DNA of 64,000 nt from Methanomicrobiales archaeon (lineage in GTDB: Archaea; Halobacteriota; Methanomicrobia; Methanomicrobiales; Methanospirillaceae), in assembly GCA_022841205.1 (NCBI GenBank), contig JALHCK010000002.1, forward strand, positions 137,737 to 201,736. Reading direction: 5' to 3'. Positions within the stretch are counted from its first letter, which is position 1. Every line of letters begins with the position of its first letter. A model generated the notes under the pieces. It saw only the letters and a program-made list of their open reading frames with translations, ran no database searches and was not told where the DNA came from. Positions 8,838 to 17,425 of this stretch are shown piece after piece. A program made the position numbers and the translations under genes.

Positions 8838-9712
8838 TCTGCCGACTCCCCGAAAAGGCCGGTTGGCCTTACGATAAGCACGAGGATCAGGATAATGAAG
8901 GAAATTGCATCCTTCCATGCCCCGCCAAGCGTGAAGATGGCGAAGTTTTCGGCGATACCATAAACCAGCCCCCCGATGATGGCACCGGGAATGCTGCCGA
9001 GTCCTCCCAGGATCACGATGGCGAATGCCTTGATTGCAGGAATTGAGCCCATATAGGGGTTAAATACCTGTCCGCTGACCACCCAGAGCGTACCTGCCGC
9101 ACCGGCAAACCCTGCACCGATCCCGAATGATAGCATATCCATTCGCTCTACGTTGATGCCCATCAGCATGGCTCCATTCCGGTTCTGACTGGTGGCCCTC
9201 ATCGCCTTGCCGATCCTGGTTCTCCTGAGGAAGAGATGCAGTCCGATCAGGATGAGAGCGGTGGTGATGATAATGATGAGGTAATCGAGCGGCATATTCA
9301 CCCCGAAGACCGATATGGTGATCCTTTCATAGGGGCTGTGGATAATCCGCCACTCATCTGTCCAGACGATTGCTGCCGCATTCTGGACGATGTAGATCAG
9401 ACCGATCGATATGAAGATCTCGTTCAGTTTTCCGGTTCCAAGTATCGGCCGGAAACAGAGGCGCTCAATGATAATTCCGACAATGATGAGGAGAGGAACA
9501 GATGCACCCAGAAGGACGTATGGGTTCCACCCGGAAAGCGCATAGAATGTGAAGGTAATGTACGCCCCAAGCATGAGCAGTTCCCCGTGGGCGAAGTTCA
9601 CCACCTTCATCACTCCGAAAATGAGGTTCAGCCCGGTTGCAAGCAGAATATAAATGCAGCCCGCATACAGTCCCCAGATCAGAACCTGGAGTACAACATC
9701 GACTCCTGCCAT
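8834..9712 (-). CDS. livH: Branched-chain amino acid-type ABC permease LivH
   Basis: 292-residue permease with about eight membrane segments. Family motifs include GLNLIFGVMKVVNFAHGE near residues 27-44, the coupling segment ATSQNRNGAMLMGIN and the C-terminal LIVRPTGLFGE. It lies 39 bp downstream of livK and overlaps livM by 4 bases. Substrate specificity cannot be deduced from the permease. Confidence 0.93.
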   Translation of the reverse strand: MAGVDVVLQVLIWGLYAGCIYILLATGLNLIFGVMKVVNFAHGELLMLGAYITFTFYALSGWNPYVLLGASVPLLIIVGIIIERLCFRPILGTGKLNEIFISIGLIYIVQNAAAIVWTDEWRIIHSPYERITISVFGVNMPLDYLIIIITTALILIGLHLFLRRTRIGKAMRATSQNRNGAMLMGINVERMDMLSFGIGAGFAGAAGTLWVVSGQVFNPYMGSIPAIKAFAIVILGGLGSIPGAIIGGLVYGIAENFAIFTLGGAWKDAISFIILILVLIVRPTGLFGESAE

Positions 9713-9751
9713 GGATCAGCATCAACCTGGCTGTTTAAAAAGGATGATTAT

Positions 9752-11059
9752 TCAATCCTGCCCTGGTCTGTACCAGTCAGGGAGGATGAATCCGGCCTCT
9801 TTCAGGGAGTCTGGCCAGACAATAACCGGGCGGGTTTCACCGGCACCCTGATCCCATATCAGCTGGGCCATGTAGAGTTCGAACTTGCTCTCCCTGAACT
9901 CTTCGGAGAAGGCGATTTTGCCGTTCTTCATGACCTCGATCATCTCTGGGATCTCCAGTTTATCGAGCGCATCCCGTATTGCAGCCTTATCAATCGACCC
10001 CGCATTTTCTACCGCCTCTGCTCCGGCGTAAACCGTTTCATAGGTTACAACCCCCATCATCCCCGGAAAGCCGCCCCAGCGCTTTTCGAAATTCTTCACA
10101 AAAGCGGTATGGGCATCCCTTGTCTCTTTAGGAGCAGCGTAGGGTGAGAACCTGCTCTGGATCATCATATATTCACCGTAGGTGCCAACGCCCCTGTAAA
10201 AGTCGGGGTCATCATTGGGCTCTATTGCAAAGAAGATGGTGTTCATACCCACATCCCGGCGTCCCTGCTGGACAAGGGGTATCAGTTCGTTAAGGAAGGT
10301 CACCGTGTAGACCGCGTCAGGGTTCGCCGATTTTATCGAGGTCAGCGCGGTCCGGAAATCGGATTCACCCATATTGAAACTTGCTTCCGAGACGACGGTA
10401 ATGTTGAGATTATATTTTTTAATATAGTCATGCACAGCGTTCCTCTGCCCCGTGCCATAGGAGGTATCCTGGTAAAGGACGGCCAGGCGAAGGGGCCTGT
10501 TTTCTGAGAAACCAAACTTCTGGTTGATATCCGGCCGCATCACCCGGTCAATAAAGAGCACGATGATCTCGGCAGAATCCTCGGTGTTTGGCCGGTGGAA
10601 GAACATATAACTTGTATCTATATCAGTCCTCCGGGACACCGCCGAACTTGAGCCTCCTCCAATGATGTAGGGTACCTTGTTCTCGGCAACGATTGACTGA
10701 TGGGCTGAAACTACGGCGCTTGAGAAACCCCCCACCAGGAGGTCGACGTTGTCCTGGGTAATCAGCCGGGAAACCGCTTTCATCCCGCCCTCCCGGGTCG
10801 ATTCATCGTCGCCCTGGATGAGCCGGATGGGGACCTTCTTTCCGAGATCGGCCACGTAGACTCCGCCATCGGCATTGATCTCTTCGGCTGCAAGGACTGC
10901 TGATTGCCAGATGTCCTTTCCGGTCGTGCTTGCCGGACCTGTCATCGAGGCCACGACGCCTATTTTCAACTCATCGGTTGCAGTCTTCTGATCAGTGCAT
11001 CCGGCAAACAATGCAAAGCCGATGCAGAGGATACATAGTAGTAGTAATTCACGTTTCAT
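9752..11059 (-). CDS. livK: ABC importer substrate-binding lipoprotein LivK-like
   Basis: 435-residue periplasmic-binding-protein type I. The signal peptide ends in the lipobox FAGC (Cys 21), so the mature protein is lipid-anchored outside the membrane. The mature start KIGVVASMTGPASTTGKD is typical of the Leu/Ile/Val/amide-binding family. The ligand is undetermined: the family also binds amides, urea and other small organic acids. It heads the livKHM unit and has its own operator-like repeat 22 bp upstream of the ATG. Confidence 0.9.
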   Translation of the reverse strand: MKRELLLLCILCIGFALFAGCTDQKTATDELKIGVVASMTGPASTTGKDIWQSAVLAAEEINADGGVYVADLGKKVPIRLIQGDDESTREGGMKAVSRLITQDNVDLLVGGFSSAVVSAHQSIVAENKVPYIIGGGSSSAVSRRTDIDTSYMFFHRPNTEDSAEIIVLFIDRVMRPDINQKFGFSENRPLRLAVLYQDTSYGTGQRNAVHDYIKKYNLNITVVSEASFNMGESDFRTALTSIKSANPDAVYTVTFLNELIPLVQQGRRDVGMNTIFFAIEPNDDPDFYRGVGTYGEYMMIQSRFSPYAAPKETRDAHTAFVKNFEKRWGGFPGMMGVVTYETVYAGAEAVENAGSIDKAAIRDALDKLEIPEMIEVMKNGKIAFSEEFRESKFELYMAQLIWDQGAGETRPVIVWPDSLKEAGFILPDWYRPGQD

Positions 11060-11080
11060 GGTTGTCCTGCCTTTCTTTGT

Positions 11081-11097
11081 ATGCTATGTTATAGCAT
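11081..11097. promoter_or_regulatory. TGCTA-N5-TAGCA operator candidate (liv site 2)
   Basis: ATGCTAT-GTT-ATAGCAT, a perfect 7-bp inverted repeat with a 3-bp spacer, followed by GACAAAG. It shares its TGCTA-N5-TAGCA core and the TGACAAA flank with the site at 6247-6261 before livG. It lies 22 bp upstream of the livK ATG, close to the expected start of transcription. Confidence 0.5.
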
Positions 11098-11114
11098 GAC
11101 AAAGTTGGAGGATG

Positions 11115-11126
11115 ATAAAAATAAAG
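11115..11126 (-). promoter_or_regulatory. Probable TATA element of livKHM
   Basis: On the minus strand this reads CTTTATTTTTAT, the AT-rich element about 25 bp before the operator-like repeat, consistent with transcription starting within the repeat. Confidence 0.4.
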
Positions 11127-11537
11127 ATTGCTATTCGGTTTCCGAGGCAAGAGATGATATGTCATGCCCGCATATGAACGAAAATTCAGTTGTCATGTCC
11201 GAAAACTTGTTGAAATTGTCCTTGTAAACGTGGGACTTATTTCTCGTGGGATCTTTTGTAAAAGATTCTGGATCGGGGACTTCCACCAGAAAGCCTGGTT
11301 CTTTTCGTGAGCGTGATATCGGTATTAACAGCGGTAGAGATCACCCTCACCATGGCCCTCAACCATCTGAAATGCTGGTATGTCTGTCATGGGCTTGGAT
11401 TGGTACCAGGTTTTCCGCATTCCTGGTCTCTGCCTGCCGATTTATGCTGTTAGCGCGTATGCGGAAGTTTATTAATTCGGGATACCTCAGAAAAATTTCA
11501 AAACCTATATCAGCAATCGGCATATCACCTCTGGATA

Positions 11538-12053
11538 TTGACTTCCCGGACACCGGATAACGATGCGGTCTCCCCGCAAATCGGGGTTATTCTCATGGTT
11601 GCGATATGCATTCTTTTAGCCGCACTCGTTATGTTGATGTTTAAATTTCCTGTTTTTGCCGCCCCAAACCCCCTCACCCCTTCATTTATCGAGATATGTG
11701 GCATCTATCATACGGATGAAACTGGTATCCTGAATTACGATTCACGGGTTATCCTCCTGCATAATGGAAGCGAACGCCTCGGTAATGCTGATCTTCGTGC
11801 GGAATTTTACCGGAACGGGGTAAAAATACCGGCAGTCATCGAAACCATGAACGGGAATAATTTTATACCAACCCACCACTACGGTGTCCAGACCATGGGG
11901 GGGCTTGGGTGCACCGGACAGTTCTGGAATCCAAAAGAAAAAATCTCGATCGATTTTACCGACAAAACGTTTCATCCGGGAGACACCGTACGGGTGGATA
12001 TCTTCAGTAAGAAATCGGGCATGCTCGTCTCACGCTACAGCAGGACGGGATGA
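11538..12053 (+). CDS. Archaeal type IV pilin-like protein
   Basis: 171-residue protein. The N-terminus NDAVSPQIGVILMVAICILL is the archaeal pilin N-terminal domain: a short charged leader, then DAVSPxIGVILMVA and one hydrophobic helix. The prepilin peptidase would act just before DAVSP. The rest is a beta-rich extracellular domain with one NGS sequon. The only start giving this leader is TTG 11538 with no clear ribosome site, so the start is uncertain. It stands alone, so it may be a minor surface pilin. Confidence 0.7.
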   Translation: MTSRTPDNDAVSPQIGVILMVAICILLAALVMLMFKFPVFAAPNPLTPSFIEICGIYHTDETGILNYDSRVILLHNGSERLGNADLRAEFYRNGVKIPAVIETMNGNNFIPTHHYGVQTMGGLGCTGQFWNPKEKISIDFTDKTFHPGDTVRVDIFSKKSGMLVSRYSRTG

Positions 12054-12092
12054 AATGACCAGGCGTGTCTGATACGAAATCTAACCCATTCT

Positions 12093-12719
12093 TTAGTCCT
12101 CTTTTTCGCTTTGGACATTGGAAACGCGATTTTGGTAAAGAAAGATGCCCTGCCAGCGGGTCTCCATAAACTGAAGGACTGCCCGTGCACAGAGGCGGGC
12201 AACCCGGAGTGGTTCCGGTATCTTCCCGTCCAGGGTGAACGAGGAGCAGAGCCGGGCTGCATCTTCGTCACATATCCCGCAGGAACGGATGTATATGGTA
12301 TAACCGGTGGAAAGGGTTACCGGCAGGCGTTTTCCAAGATCCCTGTAACTGCGGAGCCGCTCATCATCCCCGGGGAAATGTCGCTTGATATCTTCTTCTA
12401 TCCCTTCGGATTCCTCGTAGGTGACGATTATGACCGGTCTTTCAACCTCATTGCATATCTGGACCGGATCGACGATATTGAACCACGATATCACACAGCC
12501 GCTAATCATTATGGCATTGATATCCTGCCTGTTGAACTTTTTATAAAGAGAAATAACCGCACGAGTCGCATCCATACCACCGATGGTCGTGGTCTCAAAT
12601 GAGATACCATCGATTAGTAGATCCTTTCTCATCACCAGGCCTGCAAGTATGGATTTATCACCTGATGAGAAGCTTTCCGCGATTCCAAGGACACGGAGCC
12701 CTGTTTTCGCGATGTGCAT
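12093..12719 (-). CDS. DUF99 family protein
   Basis: 208 residues from ATG 12719 (MHIAKTGLRVLGIAESF); the upstream extension would run into the divergent promoter. Hallmarks of DUF99 (UPF0215) are visible: GIAESF, then LAGLVMRKDLLIDGISFETTTIGGMDAT, and NAIMISGCVISWFNIVD. The family has an endonuclease-V-like fold and is widespread in Euryarchaeota, but its function is not established. It diverges from the glycosyltransferase gene with 38 bp between the starts. Confidence 0.88.
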   Translation of the reverse strand: MHIAKTGLRVLGIAESFSSGDKSILAGLVMRKDLLIDGISFETTTIGGMDATRAVISLYKKFNRQDINAIMISGCVISWFNIVDPVQICNEVERPVIIVTYEESEGIEEDIKRHFPGDDERLRSYRDLGKRLPVTLSTGYTIYIRSCGICDEDAARLCSSFTLDGKIPEPLRVARLCARAVLQFMETRWQGIFLYQNRVSNVQSEKED

Positions 12720-12757
12720 GCAAGCACTTATGACAGGGGATATAAAAGTATATTCCA

Positions 12758-13678
12758 ATGAGCATCGGAAAAGACCAGGTCTGTGTCCTCATTCCAACCC
12801 TGAATGAAGCCCCGACAATCGGAGGCCTGGTTGCGGATTTTATCTCCCTTGGATTCCGGAACATCCTGGTCATTGACGGTCACAGCTCTGATGGAACCCG
12901 GAGGATTGCATCGCTGGCCGGAGCACGGGTCATCGAACAGGAAGGCCGGGGAAAGGGGACGGCGATCATCGAGGCTTTCGGATTAATCGAAGAGCCTTAT
13001 ATCCTGATGGTCGATGGGGACGGGACATATTCGCCCCAGGATGCTGAACGGGTTCTCGCGCCCCTTGCATCGGGATCGGCACATGTTATCGGAGACCGCC
13101 TGACCGGACAAAACCGGCAGGCGTTTTCAAGGCTTAACTATTTCGGGAACCAGGTCCTGAACCGTCTGTTCAAGGTCGCACACGGCCGCTATCTCAACGA
13201 TATCCTTTCCGGATACCGCGCTTTTTCCCGCGAATCCGCCAGGCAGATGCGGCTGAAGGAATCGGGGTTTGGTATAGAGACCGAAATATCGGCCGAGGCG
13301 GTGCGCAGCAACCTTGAGATCACCGTCGTTCCCATTACCTACCGGCGGCGCACGGGCACACCGACAAAACTCAACCCGTTCCATGATGGCCTGAAGATTA
13401 CGACGACAATTTATAAGCTCGCAAAAATGAGCAACCCGCTCTTTTATTTCGGCCTTATCGGGATTATCATCATGGTTTCCGGATTTGTCTCGGGAGCGTA
13501 TGTCTTTTCCGAATGGCTGAAGGATATCGAACATCTCCCGCTCACCATTCTCACCGTTCTGCTCATAGTGGTCGGATTCCAGGTATTCATGTTCGGCATC
13601 ATCAGTGACATGCTCCTTGCGTTCCACCGGGAGATCGTGCGCGAACTCCACGAATTACGGAACAATTCGAGGAAATGA
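12758..13678 (+). CDS. Family 2 glycosyltransferase, AglJ/Dpm1-like
   Basis: 306-residue GT-A glycosyltransferase. The N-terminal catalytic domain starts VCVLIPTLNEAPTIGGLV, with the donor/metal motif VDGDGTY near residue 90 and FGIETEISAEA near 180. Two C-terminal membrane helices (about 225-250 and 262-285) end in a charged tail. This resembles AglJ/dolichol-phosphate glycosyltransferases that add the first sugar to the dolichol carrier for archaeal N-glycosylation; S-layer protein and flagellin are likely end targets. The exact sugar is inferred, not visible. Confidence 0.85.
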   Translation: MSIGKDQVCVLIPTLNEAPTIGGLVADFISLGFRNILVIDGHSSDGTRRIASLAGARVIEQEGRGKGTAIIEAFGLIEEPYILMVDGDGTYSPQDAERVLAPLASGSAHVIGDRLTGQNRQAFSRLNYFGNQVLNRLFKVAHGRYLNDILSGYRAFSRESARQMRLKESGFGIETEISAEAVRSNLEITVVPITYRRRTGTPTKLNPFHDGLKITTTIYKLAKMSNPLFYFGLIGIIIMVSGFVSGAYVFSEWLKDIEHLPLTILTVLLIVVGFQVFMFGIISDMLLAFHREIVRELHELRNNSRK

Positions 13679-13718
13679 TGCAGGAGTGGTTTTTACTACC
13701 ATCCATCATTCTGACAGA

Positions 13719-13728
13719 GAAATTTATC
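13719..13728 (+). promoter_or_regulatory. TATA box of tRNA-Gly
   Basis: AAATTTATCT about 40 bp upstream of the mature tRNA 5' end, consistent with transcription starting near 13745-13750 and a short 5' trailer. Confidence 0.4.
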
Positions 13729-13764
13729 TCTGAAAGGTGCCAATTGATTATGCACCGTTAACGG

Positions 13765-13835
13765 GCGATAGTAGTCTAGCGGCAGGACAGAGGCTTCCCA
13801 AGCCTTTAGCCCGGGTTCGATCCCCGGCTATCGCA
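13765..13835 (+). tRNA. tRNA-Gly (anticodon CCC)
   Basis: Complete cloverleaf of 71 nt: acceptor stem GCGATAG/CTATCGC, D arm GTC...GAC, anticodon stem GAGGC/GCCTT with loop TTCCCAA (anticodon CCC), T arm CCGGG-TTCGATC-CCCGG, discriminator A. No CCA is encoded. The next ATG lies only 8 bases downstream. Confidence 0.97.
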
Positions 13836-13843
13836 TTCACGGC

Positions 13844-14524
13844 ATGAGCGACCCAGCACCCGAACTTTTTGCGATCCGGATTATCGTCGAGAACAGGAAA
13901 GGTGTCCTCCGGGACATTTCCAGTATACTCGCCAGGCACGATGCCAATGTGCTGATGATTCACCAGGAATGTTTTGATGCGGGACCGTTCCAGGGTATGG
14001 CCGAGCTGTATCTCGAGTTCGAGGACGGTACGGATAGGGAAGGACTGTTACGTGAGCTTCACAATCTTCCCACAGTGCATGATGTAAAGCCCCACGAGCC
14101 GTTCAGTCATATTTACGGAACACGGGTTATCATCATCGGTGGAGGGGCCCAGGTCGCCCAGGTGGCGCTGGGTGCCGTGAATGAGGCAGACCGCCATAAC
14201 ATCCGGGGAGAACGGATTTCTGTCGACACAATCCCCCTCGTTGGAGAAAAGACTGTGGCAATGGCAGTAGACGCCGTAGCACGCCTCCCAAGGGCGTCCA
14301 TCCTCGTTCTTGCCGGTTCGCTGATGGGGGGCGAGATATCATCAGCCGTCGATCGCGTTCGGGAGGCGGGAATACCGGTGATCGCCCTGAAAATGGCGGG
14401 AAGTGTTCCGGCACATGCCGATCTTGTCGTTACCGATCCCATCCAGGCCGGTGTCTTTGCTGTCATGCATGTCAGCAAAGCGGCCGTTTTTGATATTAAC
14501 CGGGTAAAGGGACGGGAATTTTGA
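13844..14524 (+). CDS. ACT domain / DUF5612 protein
   Basis: 226 residues. Residues 1-80 form an ACT domain (FAIRIIVENRKGVLRDISSILARHDANVLMIHQE), a small-ligand sensor usually binding amino acids. Residues 90-226 form the methanogen-restricted DUF5612 domain, with a Rossmann-like start VIIIGGGAQVAQVALGAVNEAD. Function is unknown; an amino-acid-sensing regulatory role is inference. The ATG is 8 bp after tRNA-Gly, and the stop is 1 base before the Sua5-like gene, so these are probably read together. Confidence 0.85.
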   Translation: MSDPAPELFAIRIIVENRKGVLRDISSILARHDANVLMIHQECFDAGPFQGMAELYLEFEDGTDREGLLRELHNLPTVHDVKPHEPFSHIYGTRVIIIGGGAQVAQVALGAVNEADRHNIRGERISVDTIPLVGEKTVAMAVDAVARLPRASILVLAGSLMGGEISSAVDRVREAGIPVIALKMAGSVPAHADLVVTDPIQAGVFAVMHVSKAAVFDINRVKGREF

Positions 14525-14525
14525 G

Positions 14526-15101
14526 ATGTCCCTTATCGGAAAGGCGGTATCGATCCTCCATCACGACGGGCTCGTCATCTATCCCACTGACACGGTTTAT
14601 GGACTGGGATGCGACGCATTCTCTGAAGAGGCAATCCTCAAGGTTTATGAGGCAAAGAAGCGCCCCCTCTCCAATCCTGTTTCCATCGCGGTTTGTGATA
14701 TCGATATGATCCAGGCGGTTGCCCGTATAGATGCATATGCCTCGCTCTTCATCGAGCACTTCCTCCCCGGCCCGGTTACAATCGTCGTCCCAGCCCGGTC
14801 CTGCCTGCCAGAAATGCTTACCGGAGGAACCGGATTAATAGGTATCCGGCTCCCTGGCCATCCACTCGCCCTTGAGCTGATTTCACGGTTCGATTCGCCA
14901 ATAACCGCGACCAGTGCGAATATCACCGGAGCAAAAGATCCGGCTTCCCCTGCAGAGTGCAATGTTTCGCACGATCTCCTGATCGATGCCGGAAGACTAC
15001 CCGGCACACCAAGCACTGTCGTCGATCTCGTCTCCCGGAAGATTGTCAGGGCGGGAACCAGGGCCGACCTTGTCGCTGCTTTCCTCAGGTCAGGCCAATG
15101 A
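14526..15101 (+). CDS. Sua5/YciO/YrdC-type threonylcarbamoyl-AMP synthase
   Basis: 191-residue YrdC-domain protein: GLVIYPTDTVYGLGCDAFSE is the substrate-binding signature, followed by YEAKKRPLSNPV and the ATP-contacting TATSANITGAKDP. Family members make threonylcarbamoyl-AMP for the t6A37 modification of ANN-decoding tRNAs. The C-terminal Sua5 domain is absent, so this is the short YrdC/YciO form. It overlaps the next gene by 4 bases (ATGA). Confidence 0.88.
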   Translation: MSLIGKAVSILHHDGLVIYPTDTVYGLGCDAFSEEAILKVYEAKKRPLSNPVSIAVCDIDMIQAVARIDAYASLFIEHFLPGPVTIVVPARSCLPEMLTGGTGLIGIRLPGHPLALELISRFDSPITATSANITGAKDPASPAECNVSHDLLIDAGRLPGTPSTVVDLVSRKIVRAGTRADLVAAFLRSGQ

Positions 15102-16054
15102 GCGCATCCATAAAAAAACCAGTCAGGCTCAGGGACTTTATCGAGGATGCAGGTGGCAGGCTCTATGCCGTTTCCACCTACGATAATCGCGAACGGGTAG
15201 GATGCATCCTCAGATATGTCCCCGATCCTCTCGGCATGCGGCAGAACCGGGAGGGGACACGGTTCCGGAAGCTCGAATTTGAGGAGGCATTTGCCTATAT
15301 CGAACGGGAAATTCCGGAATATGCCGATATAATCCAGCGCGTTCCCTACACGGATATCCGGAGAGTATTGAAACCCGAAGAAGAGATCGGAGCAATCATC
15401 CGGAGAAATCCCCTGGTCCAGCGGCTTTCGTCCCTGTTCGACCTTCCGGCCATGACGTATGGATGTACGGGCTCCCTGCTCTGCGGGCTTGAAAACGAAC
15501 AATCGGATATCGATTTCGTTGTCTATGGGAGGACCTTCTTTCATGCCCGCGAACTGCTGCGATACGCAATCAAGCGCGGCAGGTTGCAGCCCATCGGCGA
15601 TGACATGTGGGACTACATATACAGGAAGAGGAACCCGGAAATTTCATTCGATGAATTTGTCCTCCATGAGAAGAGGAAATGGAACCGCGGACAGATCGAT
15701 TCGGTGTATTTCGACATCCTCTATTCACGTTCATATAAAGCACTCAACCCATTCCCCTGCGCCCGGGGGAGAACCTGCGGGATACGGACCATCGAGGCGA
15801 CGGTCACTGACGCCTCCCTGTCATTCGACAGCCCGGCCGTGTACCGGATCGACCATGATGAGATCTCCCGTATTCTTTCCTTCTCGCATACCTACAGCGG
15901 GCAGGCCCACGCAGGAGAACGTATCGAGGCGAAGGGGGTCTGCGAAGAGCACGGTGATGAGAACTGGCTTATTGTCGGCACAACGCGTGATGCCCGGGGA
16001 GAGTACATCCGTTCGATAAGCCTGCTTGAGAACCCGGATCCATCACTCCTCTGA
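15098..16054 (+). CDS. Archaeal nucleotidyltransferase-domain protein (COG1665-like)
   Basis: 318 residues from ATG 15098, which overlaps the preceding stop. Around residues 120-142 it has the polymerase-beta nucleotidyltransferase pattern GCTGSLLCGLENEQSDIDFV: a GS pair followed by SDID, where the acidic residues would bind metal. A C-terminal beta-rich region (about 220-318) has an OB-like character. Archaeal homologues are called predicted nucleotidyltransferases; substrate unknown. Operon position with Sua5 suggests RNA metabolism, which is inference. Confidence 0.8.
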   Translation: MSASIKKPVRLRDFIEDAGGRLYAVSTYDNRERVGCILRYVPDPLGMRQNREGTRFRKLEFEEAFAYIEREIPEYADIIQRVPYTDIRRVLKPEEEIGAIIRRNPLVQRLSSLFDLPAMTYGCTGSLLCGLENEQSDIDFVVYGRTFFHARELLRYAIKRGRLQPIGDDMWDYIYRKRNPEISFDEFVLHEKRKWNRGQIDSVYFDILYSRSYKALNPFPCARGRTCGIRTIEATVTDASLSFDSPAVYRIDHDEISRILSFSHTYSGQAHAGERIEAKGVCEEHGDENWLIVGTTRDARGEYIRSISLLENPDPSLL

Positions 16055-16107
16055 CAGTATTGCGCAGGAAGGGCCACGGTGGGAGCTGGCAGGCGTTCTG
16101 CCATCGG

Positions 16108-16788
16108 TCAGAGGAGATCGGAGAGACGTTGTCCACCGGCCGGATTGCACCGTTCTGCATGCCTGCAGGAGGCACAGGGCGGATGCAGCGGTTTTCGTGG
16201 AAGTTCACCGTTCGTAATCCGCCTGGCTTCATGCAGAGCGCGTAGAAATTTTCTCTTATCGAGCGGCTCAATGGTGCAGACCCGCCCGATCCCAGAATGA
16301 ATGTATTCGACAATGCCTTCAGAGACGGCAGTTCCAAGCATCTCCTCGAGGCAGATTGCGTACCCGGCAACCCTGAGCCGGTCAGCGGTGTATATCCCGC
16401 GTGACGGAGCAGTGGTAGAACGGGTTACAGCAAAAAAAGGGCGGTCAAAAAACACCTTATCCACGATCCCGAAGATATTGTAGCGGTCCGATCTCACTGA
16501 CACATCTGCATCGCGGTATTTCCTCCAGTCAGGGTTTGATTTGCAGAGCCGGACCGATTCGGTGAGGATGGGCAGCACAGAGTCGTCAACATCTTTCCGG
16601 ATGAAGCAGACCTCGTCCCAGATCTCTGTTGCATCGAGCGTATCCCCGAGGCGGTATGAAATTTGTTTTGCAGCGGTATAGCGCCATGACTCCATGGTTT
16701 CTCTCCCCTTATCAAGGTAGAAGCGGTAAGGGCACATCGAGGTAGTCACGACCGCTGATATGCTGAGATCAGGTGCACTACGGCTCAC
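16108..16788 (-). CDS. Cas4/DUF83-like Fe-S protein with degenerate nuclease site
   Basis: 226 residues from GTG 16788. The Cas4/RecB-family frame is recognisable: Cys19 in SMCPYRFYLDKG, then FGIVDKVFFD with Asp110, and three C-terminal cysteines (205, 208, 214) in CASCRHAERC that would complete an Fe-S cluster. The catalytic Glu-x-Lys is replaced by Thr122-Arg-Ser124, and the Gln of the Q-x3-Y motif is Arg139 (Tyr143 remains). I see no cas genes or CRISPR repeats nearby. It is probably a non-nucleolytic Cas4 relative, perhaps only DNA-binding. It converges on the nucleotidyltransferase gene. Confidence 0.7.
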   Translation of the reverse strand: MSRSAPDLSISAVVTTSMCPYRFYLDKGRETMESWRYTAAKQISYRLGDTLDATEIWDEVCFIRKDVDDSVLPILTESVRLCKSNPDWRKYRDADVSVRSDRYNIFGIVDKVFFDRPFFAVTRSTTAPSRGIYTADRLRVAGYAICLEEMLGTAVSEGIVEYIHSGIGRVCTIEPLDKRKFLRALHEARRITNGELPRKPLHPPCASCRHAERCNPAGGQRLSDLL

Positions 16789-17071
16789 ATCAAGGGATAT
16801 TTCACGAATCTATGTATATCTGCTGTTTTCGCATCGCGGAAGGTTTGAGTGACGAATACAGAAAGAGGATTTGAGTAAACCCGTAGAGAATAGCGAATGA
16901 TCCTGTAAATCCAGATACCGTCCCTAGGAATGGTGCTTGGAAAAGGGTGCTACCCTCAATCCACTGTAATGGTTGCCCGGGCAATTCAGGTGTTGTTCAA
17001 TTATTTTTACCAAGTTTCAGGCAGTATTTCAAAAAAACCTTATTCTAGGCACTCCTAATATACTCCTGCCT

Positions 17072-17362
17072 ATGTCACATGATATTTCCGTCAATATCCC
17101 GCAGAATCTCGACCCTGTCTACAGCAACATGATCCAGATAGCCTACAAGAATGATGAATTCACTTTCGTCTTCCTCCACCAGATACCCGGCGTGAACCAG
17201 GCGCGTGCCAAGGCTATCGTGAGCATCACACCGCAGCATGCAAAAAATCTTCTTGCCGTCTTTACCAAAACTTTTGCCGATTATGAAGCAAAATTCGGGC
17301 AGATAGAAGCGCCAGACGGCAAGCATCAGGAGAACGTCACCACTATCAGGGGATACTCCTGA
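17072..17362 (+). CDS. DUF3467 family protein
   Basis: 96-residue protein from ATG 17072 (MSHDISVNIPQNLDPVYSNM); a longer upstream frame lacks family character. The order of IAYKNDEFTFVF, the MHQ-like LHQIPG and a C-terminal helix (HAKNLLAVFTKTFADYEAKFG) fits DUF3467, a small conserved family of unknown function found in bacteria and methanogens. It lies 63 bp before tRNA-Thr and is the last host gene before the integrated element. Confidence 0.8.
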   Translation: MSHDISVNIPQNLDPVYSNMIQIAYKNDEFTFVFLHQIPGVNQARAKAIVSITPQHAKNLLAVFTKTFADYEAKFGQIEAPDGKHQENVTTIRGYS

Positions 17363-17425
17363 AACGGCACAATGGAATTCTGGTGAATCTTAATATTCTT
17401 TCGCGCCGATTATATGAGATACCGG

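Larger units (their letters stand above)
11060..11537. other. Intergenic region livK / pilin-like gene
   Basis: 478 bp containing the livK promoter (operator repeat 11081-11097 and AT-rich TATA candidate 11115-11126 on the minus strand). A 104-codon frame at 11246-11560 has no recognisable protein character and overlaps the next gene in another frame, so I do not call it. Confidence 0.6.

Noticed and set aside
11246..11560. 104-codon plus-strand frame upstream of the pilin-like gene
   Set aside because: No protein character or ribosome site; it overlaps the start of a recognisable gene in another frame.
16108..16788. Evidence of a CRISPR-Cas locus
   Set aside because: Only the Cas4-like protein is present, without active-site residues, repeats or other cas genes.
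16802..16984. 60-codon minus-strand frame before DUF3467
   Set aside because: Too short, not conserved-looking, and lies in the DUF3467 promoter region.
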